From Willaertia magna (lineage: Eukaryota > Heterolobosea > Eutetramitea > Acrasida > Naegleriidae), in the NCBI GenBank assembly GCA_902984215.1, contig CADWAF010003945.1:1-12000 (forward strand): DNA of 12,000 nt, written 5' to 3'. The notes below the pieces were generated by a model. The model saw only the letters and a program-made list of their open reading frames with translations. It did not search any database and was not told the DNA's origin. Made by a program: the position numbers and the translations under genes. Positions 7,669 to 12,000 of the stretch are shown in pieces. The number at the start of each line of letters is the position of its first letter. Position 1 is the first letter of the stretch.

Positions 7669-8988
7669 TTACGCCCCTTCTTCTGCTGCCCATTCTTCAT
7701 CCATATCTAAATCACATTCACTACCTCCTTGATATTCACAAATTAAATCGTTCAAATTGCTTTCTGCTTCTGTAAATTCCATTTCATCCATACCTTCTTG
7801 AGTATACCAATGCAAGAAAGCCTTTTTTCTGAACATCACAGTAAATTGGTCAGAAACTCTCTTAAATACTTCTTGAATTGCAGTAGAATTACCAATGAAA
7901 GTTGCTGCCCTTTTTAATCCTCTTGGGGGAATATCACAGAATGATGTTGTAACACTGTCTGGTATCCATTCAATAAAGCGTGAATTACTATTATATATAG
8001 CGTTCAATATTTCTGGATCAACCTGGTTCGTTCTAAATATTGCGGCTGCGGTTAGATATCTACCATTTCTTGGGTCGCACGCAGCCATCATATTCTTTGA
8101 GTCAAACATTTGTTGAATTATTTCTAAGCCTGTCAATGCTTTATAAATTTGTGATCCTCTTGGGATCAATGGGGCGAAACCAATTAAAAAGAAATGGAGT
8201 CGAGGGAATGGAACCAAGTTGACTGCTAACTTTCTTAAATCAGTGTTCACTATGCCAGGAAATCTAAGGCAACTGGTAACATCTGACATTACCGTGGAAA
8301 CTAAATGATTTAAATCTTCAAATGTTGGAGAAGTAATATTCAATGAGCTGGAACATATATTATACAAAGCCTCATTGTCAACGCACATAACTTCATGAAC
8401 ATTTTCTATAAGGTGGTGCATTGAAAGTGCAGCACTATAAGTCTCAACGGCAATATCAGAAACTTTAGGGGAAGGAAATACAGAAAATGTCATCATCATT
8501 TTGTCTGGGTATTCCTCCTTAATCTTAGAAATTAATAACGTTCCCATTCCAGAACCAGTACCACCCCCTAAGGAGTGTGCCATCTGAAAACCTTGTAAAC
8601 AGTCACAACTTTCAACCTCTTTTCTTAATACATCTAGAACAGACTCAATTAACTCAGCCCCCTCAGTGTAGTGACCTTTTGCCCAATTATTACCAGCACT
8701 AGTTTGACCATACACAAAACTATCAGGTTTAAACATCTGACCGTAAGGACCTGACTTTACGGAATCAATAATACCAGGTTCTAAATCTGTTAAGATTGAT
8801 CTTGGAATAAATCTTCCAGCACGCGCCTCATTAAAGTATACGTTTATTCTTTCTAATTGCATATCATTTTCTCCATCACTTCTTCCTGTTGTTGGGGCAA
8901 TACCATGTTCATTTGTTATAGTCTCCCAAAATTTAGTTCCTATTTGATTGCCACAATGACCTACTTGAATATGTACAATTTCTCTCAT
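7669..8988 (-). CDS. Divergent beta-tubulin
   Basis: A full-length, intronless tubulin of 439 residues. Beta identity comes from the N-terminal MREI, the GTP-binding GGGTGSG (141-147), DLNHLVS (225-231), CLRFPG (240-245), [11 protein letters not shown] (257-267), and the C-terminal half [14 protein letters not shown] (366-379) and [20 protein letters not shown] (391-410). It departs from the usual high conservation. HIQAGQCGN is HIQVGHCGN, and the segment before [10 protein letters not shown] reads SSSLNI instead of FRTLKL. The M-loop region is [18 protein letters not shown] (273-290). There is one extra residue near 34, and about four residues are missing after AAIFR (315-319) at the S8-H10 loop. 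The tail is short and acidic, ending [12 protein letters not shown]. All motifs expected for GTP binding remain, so it is probably functional. Naegleria is known to build its mitotic spindle from divergent tubulins; this could be such a paralogue, but that is inference. Confidence 0.95.
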   Translation of the reverse strand: MREIVHIQVGHCGNQIGTKFWETITNEHGIAPTTGRSDGENDMQLERINVYFNEARAGRFIPRSILTDLEPGIIDSVKSGPYGQMFKPDSFVYGQTSAGNNWAKGHYTEGAELIESVLDVLRKEVESCDCLQGFQMAHSLGGGTGSGMGTLLISKIKEEYPDKMMMTFSVFPSPKVSDIAVETYSAALSMHHLIENVHEVMCVDNEALYNICSSSLNITSPTFEDLNHLVSTVMSDVTSCLRFPGIVNTDLRKLAVNLVPFPRLHFFLIGFAPLIPRGSQIYKALTGLEIIQQMFDSKNMMAACDPRNGRYLTAAAIFRTNQVDPEILNAIYNSNSRFIEWIPDSVTTSFCDIPPRGLKRAATFIGNSTAIQEVFKRVSDQFTVMFRKKAFLHWYTQEGMDEMEFTEAESNLNDLICEYQGGSECDLDMDEEWAAEEGA

Positions 8989-9618
8989 TATCTCCGTTGT
9001 TTTACTAAAATACTTTAGATATTTTTTTCAAATATAAGTAAATTAAAATAAATATTAAATATTAAAAAATTATTTTTAAGGTATTTGTAATTATGTTTTA
9101 AAATATTTAAATAATTTATATTTTAACAATATAATTATAAATTATAATTTTAACATAAAATAATATTAATAAAAAATTAATATAATTAAAAATATTTAAA
9201 TTTTTTTGTAATATTATATTAAATTAAATTTTTAAATTTATATAATAAAAAATTTAGTTTTATATTAAATTTACTAATTTTTATAATATTGTAAAAAAAT
9301 AAAAAAATAATGAAATTAAATTAAGTTGTAACAGTAAAAATATAAAAAATAAAAAAATCAATGAAATAACTTAAATATTAATAATAAATATCAAAACATC
9401 CATAACTGTTTGCATTTATATTTTATATAATATTAATATTTTTATTAGTTAATAATAAATCAAAGTTTAAAATAATTTTTATTAATTAAATATTTTTTAA
9501 AATATTACTTTAAAGAACCTAATTGTGTCAAAAATTACCTTTAAAAAACAATAAGGTCAGAAAAAGTATGAATTTATAAAATAAATTTTATCTAGGAATT
9601 GTTATATTGAATTTTAGT
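8989..9618. other. Extremely AT-rich intergenic spacer and tubulin promoter region
   Basis: 630 bp lie between the tubulin start codon and the stop codon of the next minus-strand gene. I see no gene. By direct count, only 16 of 300 bases are G or C between 9061 and 9360, and only 6 of 180 between 9121 and 9300. The sequence is made of A- and T-runs and TTAAAT/AATATT words without a clear repeat unit. It must contain the tubulin promoter (near 8989-9060) and the 3' end of the upstream secreted-protein gene; the remainder is unexplained. Confidence 0.85.
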
Positions 9619-10863
9619 TTATTTAACCCATACAGTCCATGCATACGTTTCTGAGGTAGAATCTGTAAAAACTCCTAACATAGCGTATCCAGCTCCTGGG
9701 GCGCTATAATAAGGTGAAAAAGCCCAAGAAGTTTCGCTATAGCTTTTACTGCATGTTAAAGTATTTCTAAACTTTGTAAAAGCAGTGTCCATAGCTCTGT
9801 ATGGATTGTGAGCTAAGTAATAATTAACAGAGTGTCTATGGATTCTGTAGTTAGCATTGGCTTTGAATCCAACAAGTTCAACAACTGGAATATCACCTGT
9901 AGTATAAGTAAATTTAAAGTAATCAACTGTTGTAGCTTGTAAATCTTTACCGAATCCAGTATAATTATGACCTGGAATTAAGTGTTGATCTAAAACAAAA
10001 CTCTTTTTAGTTTGTAATGTTGGATCATAAGTTGATGTTAATCCTTGCGCCCAACTGCCAATTGGATCAGTTTCAAATTGTGCAACAATTAAAGTCCATC
10101 CCCCACCATTTGAACTCATATCACACCATACCTTAAAGGTGGTTTTAGTCTTAATCCAATAAACACCATCCCCTGTAGCTCCTTCATAAACATATCCTTC
10201 TTTAGGATTTCTGTATTGATCACAAGAGGAAGCCATTTCAAAATTACTCCATTTTCTTCCTGCATCGTTATCTCCAATGATATTAATTGTTGAAGGTAAG
10301 ACTACGCTAGTGAATAAGGAAGAGCTTATTGTTGCATGAGAGGCTTCTATAGTTTCACAATTATTTCCTGTCCATCCTACGTTGCAAGAACATTTATTGG
10401 GATTTATACAAACACCATGTCCACTACACACAGTGTTGTCAGTTGGTAAATATCCAAAACAAATAGGAATAGTACAACTGTTACCAAACCAACCTGTAGT
10501 ACAGTTAGATGGTATTGCATTGTTACAGTTTTCCCCTACAAATGTTTTACATTTAGTTTCAAGTAAACCAAGTTCAAAACTTAATGTTTTTTCAATAAGT
10601 TTTGTTTTTTCAAGTTTTGATTGTTGTTCTTGATAATATTGATTAGCCATTGTTTGATCAGAAGGTAAGGCAAGAGTTTTAGCTACATCCATCATTGTTA
10701 ATAAATCAGTTTGTACATCCTTAACGTTTTGTAGCATACTTCTTTTCTGATTTAAAAGATCCCTTGTTGTTCTTGTTTCAACAACTGAATAATGTTGAAT
10801 ACATAGTAATACAGTAGTGAATAATAGAAAGCACAAAGAGCAGTGCTGAGTGGTAGCTTTCAT
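9619..10863 (-). CDS. Secreted EGF / fibrinogen-like domain protein
   Basis: A 414-residue predicted extracellular protein. Residues 1-30 form a signal peptide with the hydrophobic core CSLCFLLFTTVLLCI (8-22). Residues 35-105 are rich in Gln, Lys, Leu and Glu and may form a coiled coil. Residues 120-170 hold a teneurin-like EGF pair, with CTTGWFGNSC (121-130) and CSGHGVCINPNKCSCNVGW (146-164) ending TGNNCE (165-170). Residues 214-260 match the first part of a fibrinogen-related domain: a Cys at 214, then GVYWI (233-237) and WCDMSSNGGGWTLI (246-259). The C-terminal 150 residues carry no motif I recognise and lack the usual fibrinogen calcium/ligand-binding end. N-glycosylation sequons are visible at NCT (120) and NYT (300). 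There is no C-terminal membrane anchor. Adhesion, recognition or surface binding is the likely role by analogy. The start follows AAAGA and leads directly into the signal peptide. Confidence 0.85.
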   Translation of the reverse strand: MKATTQHCSLCFLLFTTVLLCIQHYSVVETRTTRDLLNQKRSMLQNVKDVQTDLLTMMDVAKTLALPSDQTMANQYYQEQQSKLEKTKLIEKTLSFELGLLETKCKTFVGENCNNAIPSNCTTGWFGNSCTIPICFGYLPTDNTVCSGHGVCINPNKCSCNVGWTGNNCETIEASHATISSSLFTSVVLPSTINIIGDNDAGRKWSNFEMASSCDQYRNPKEGYVYEGATGDGVYWIKTKTTFKVWCDMSSNGGGWTLIVAQFETDPIGSWAQGLTSTYDPTLQTKKSFVLDQHLIPGHNYTGFGKDLQATTVDYFKFTYTTGDIPVVELVGFKANANYRIHRHSVNYYLAHNPYRAMDTAFTKFRNTLTCSKSYSETSWAFSPYYSAPGAGYAMLGVFTDSTSETYAWTVWVK

Positions 10864-11031
10864 TCTTTTCTTGTGATAAACATTATTTAACTTGTGTCTA
10901 CCGTATTTACTGGCAACATTTTACTGTTGCAGCTTATAGACTAAATTAAGCCACACACCAAAAAAAGTCTGTGTTTACAAAACAATCTGCCGTTCCATTA
11001 AAACTGGTGTTGATGTTGCAACTAAATTATT

Positions 11032-11077
11032 TGTTACAACAGAAGAAAACATTGGCTAAAATAAAGACTATTGGTTT
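11032..11077 (+). repeat. 46-bp direct repeat, copy 1
   Basis: Starts TGTTACAACAGAAG and ends GACTATTGGTTT. It is identical over all 46 positions to the copy at 11593-11638, and the flanking bases differ at once on both sides. It contains ATTGG (an inverted CCAAT box) at 11051 and 11070, 19 bp apart. On the minus strand these would be paired CCAAT boxes about 190 bp upstream of the start codon at 10863, a reasonable promoter position. Confidence 0.95.
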
Positions 11078-11086
11078 ATTGTGACC

Positions 11087-11109
11087 TTAATTATCTAATT
11101 GATAATTAA
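11087..11109. repeat. Inverted repeat TTAATTATC / GATAATTAA
   Basis: Perfect 9-bp arms (11087-11095 and 11101-11109) around the spacer TAATT, starting within the first GTGACCTTAA copy. It could be a protein-binding palindrome or a chance AT-rich fold. Confidence 0.6.
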
Positions 11110-11159
11110 AGTGGCTTTTTTATCCAATAAACTAGGTAAAGCTTTGTCCAGAGTGACTT

Positions 11160-11193
11160 ACCTTTGATAAAGTACAACCTTTAATAAAGTAAG
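11160..11193 (+). repeat. Imperfect 17-bp tandem duplication
   Basis: ACCTTTGATAAAGTACA is followed directly by ACCTTTAATAAAGTAAG: two 17-bp units differing at three positions. No function is evident. Confidence 0.7.
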
Positions 11194-11400
11194 AAAAAAT
11201 TGAATAAAAATTAATTAATATAAAATATAAAACCGAAGTGTAATTCTAGTGCTGTAAGACCTGAGTCAACTAGTAACCTACCTTCAATCAACCGGAGTTG
11301 CAGACAGCATACTTAACCAGGGTTAAGGGGCACAGGGCCTAGGAGACACCAAGAATTACTTGGAGAAGTTCCTCGTTGTATAACTAACAAAAGGCAAACA

Positions 11401-11417
11401 GGGTAAGGGAGGGAGGG
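11401..11417 (+). other. G-quadruplex motif
   Basis: GGGTAAGGGAGGGAGGG has four G3 tracts with loops of 3, 1 and 1 bases, a canonical intramolecular quadruplex pattern. Three more G-tracts (11320, 11327, 11335) lie about 70 bp upstream on the same strand. Such G-clustering is unusual in sequence this AT-rich. Confidence 0.8.
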
Positions 11418-11447
11418 AAATTTACAGAACTTATTGAAGTGACCTTA

Positions 11448-11463
11448 ATAACGAGATAACGAG
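11448..11463 (+). repeat. Tandem 8-mer ATAACGAG x2
   Basis: Two perfect adjacent copies directly after the second GTGACCTTA motif (11439-11447). The pairing with that motif could mark a regulatory site; evidence is limited to sequence. Confidence 0.6.
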
Positions 11464-11567
11464 TTTACCTAATTTTTTGGAAAGCAGTTAATTGTAAAAC
11501 TTAGTTGTAGTTTTACTTTTATACTGACTTTCCGCCAATAGTTTTACTTCTTGTAAAAATAAAATAT

Positions 11568-11583
11568 CTTTTGTAAACAAAAG
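11568..11583. repeat. Palindrome CTTTTGT-AA-ACAAAAG
   Basis: Perfect 7-bp inverted arms with a two-base spacer, ending 9 bp before direct-repeat copy 2. Possibly a dyad protein-binding site. Confidence 0.6.
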
Positions 11584-11592
11584 AATTTGAAA

Positions 11593-11638
11593 TGTTACAA
11601 CAGAAGAAAACATTGGCTAAAATAAAGACTATTGGTTT
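11593..11638 (+). repeat. 46-bp direct repeat, copy 2
   Basis: Same orientation as and identical to copy 1, offset by 561 bp, with inverted CCAAT boxes at 11612 and 11631. The 515 bp between the copies hold the GC-rich hairpin segment. If the repeat is a promoter module, this copy would drive minus-strand transcription into that segment. If it is the end of an element, the two copies bound a unit of about 607 bp. Confidence 0.95.
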
Positions 11639-11778
11639 GGTTCAGCGTTGTTGAGTAGTATTTTAGAAGAGGTTTGCCTGTTTGTAAGGTGTGACCTTCT
11701 TACGTATCTATTTTTGGCAGCACTAGACCAATTACCAACAAAACCTACAACATCTAAAAATTCCCCACTTCTAACTAA

Positions 11779-12000
11779 CTAAAATGCACCACCAATTCTA
11801 AAGAAATATCCAAAAACTTTACTATCAGTGTTATTAACCCTTTTTACAACAAAACTAATAAAATCAGTATTAAGATAACCGTTAGAATACATAAGAGAGA
11901 AGAAAGGGTCCTTAGGGGCTTTGTATAAAACAAGGTTTCTATAGTTTAAAATAATTCTAACAGGACAGTAGTTAGAATTATTTATAGGTTCAATTGAGAC
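11779..12000 (-). CDS. 3' end of an unidentified protein gene (partial)
   Basis: On the minus strand the frame entering at position 12000 is open for 73 codons to a TAG at 11779-11781, followed by more in-frame-type TAGs. With stop codons this frequent in AT-rich DNA, such a stretch is unlikely by chance. The residues are plausible protein (for example YRNLVLYKAPKDPFFSLMYS and the end VFGYFFRIGGAF). The start lies beyond the window. I do not recognise the family; the alternating hydrophobic pattern suggests beta structure. It shares strand with the secreted EGF/fibrinogen gene, but I see no similarity to it. Confidence 0.55.
   Translation of the reverse strand, partial: VSIEPINNSNYCPVRIILNYRNLVLYKAPKDPFFSLMYSNGYLNTDFISFVVKRVNNTDSKVFGYFFRIGGAF

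Larger units (their letters stand above)
11249..11478 (+). ncRNA. Candidate structured non-coding RNA (family unknown)
   Basis: A locally GC-rich block (11281-11340 is 53% GC by count) in a roughly 30% GC window. Hairpin 1 (11249-11310) pairs GTGCTGT with ACAGCAT, CTG with CAG and CAACT with AGTTG; its right arm is continuous while the left arm carries two bulges. Hairpin 2 is CTTAAC-CAGG-GTTAAG (11312-11327). Hairpin 3 pairs CCAAG with CTTGG around AATTA, plus outer AGGA/TCCT (11341-11373). A longer-range helix AAGTTC (11366-11371) with GAACTT (11427-11432) is possible, in competition with that outer stem. TATAAAA at 11226-11232 lies about 25 bp before the first hairpin, and T6 at 11473-11478 could be a Pol III terminator. 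No reading frame explains the block. I checked by eye for tRNA, 5S, U1-U6, SRP and RNase P/MRP signatures and could not identify it. The strand is uncertain; the plus strand is suggested by the TATA-like site and the T-run. Confidence 0.33.
10864..11778. other. Structured non-coding region upstream of the secreted-protein gene
   Basis: About 915 bp without a credible protein-coding frame on either strand. It contains the promoter of the minus-strand EGF/fibrinogen gene, two perfect 46-bp direct repeats, a GC-rich hairpin segment with a G-quadruplex motif, three copies of GTGACCTT (11081, 11439, 11691), and several smaller inverted and tandem repeats listed separately. The sequence character differs clearly from the other intergenic regions in the window, which are simple and AT-rich. 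Confidence 0.7.

Noticed and set aside
7895..8222. Two plus-strand open frames inside the tubulin gene
   Set aside because: They are antisense shadows of a clearly conserved tubulin coding sequence.
10382..10633. 83-codon plus-strand open frame inside the secreted-protein gene
   Set aside because: It is an antisense shadow of the EGF region, with no independent motif.
11152..11165. GACTTACCT resembling the 5' end of U1 snRNA
   Set aside because: The following sequence lacks the U1 loop I and Sm-site pattern. On the other strand it simply reads as a GTAAGT word.
11391..11402. Minus-strand GCCTTTTGTTAG resembling the U5 snRNA loop
   Set aside because: No flanking stem forms around it and the loop sequence differs from the conserved U5 loop.
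11362..11435. RNase P or MRP RNA core
   Set aside because: The CR-I-like and CR-V-like words and their possible pairing are suggestive, but they are only about 55 nt apart, the CR-V-like word lacks the bases between ACAGAA and CTTA, and no other conserved region was found.

Overview
The window looks like nuclear DNA of a compact, AT-rich, intron-poor protist using the standard code. The best guess is a heterolobosean amoeboflagellate (Naegleria/Willaertia-like). That rests on tight gene spacing, A-rich leaders before start codons, very short introns, a strongly divergent beta-tubulin beside a centrosome/basal-body gene, and roughly 30% GC. It is inferred from overall character, not from a marker gene.

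Left part (1-4883): a minus-strand BTB(T1)-SPRY gene and a plus-strand phytanoyl-CoA-dioxygenase-like gene (PHYHD1 type) diverge from a 0.7-kb intergenic region. The dioxygenase is followed 114 bp later by an acyl-CoA synthetase with a likely mitochondrial presequence. The two enzymes together suggest lipid or fatty-acid metabolism.

Middle (5007-8988): a gene interrupted by two tiny introns, with TOF, LisH and PLL motifs and an acidic tail, reads as a homologue of the centrosomal protein FOP (FGFR1OP/CEP43). Only 37 bp later begins a WD40-type beta-propeller protein. That gene is convergent, with a 53-bp gap, with a divergent beta-tubulin on the minus strand. A splice acceptor between FOP and the WD40 gene lies in frame with both, so a fused transcript is conceivable.

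Right part (8989-12000): an extremely AT-rich spacer (about 5% GC over 300 bp) separates the tubulin promoter from the 3' end of a secreted EGF/fibrinogen-like protein gene on the minus strand. Upstream of that gene is 0.9 kb of non-coding DNA that is structurally rich. It holds two perfect 46-bp direct repeats 561 bp apart, each with paired inverted CCAAT boxes. Between them lies a locally GC-rich segment (up to 53% GC) that folds into several hairpins and carries a perfect G-quadruplex motif. It also holds three copies of GTGACCTT. This is the strongest candidate for something undescribed, possibly a structured non-coding RNA gene or a small repeat-flanked element. The window ends inside the 3' part of an unidentified minus-strand gene.
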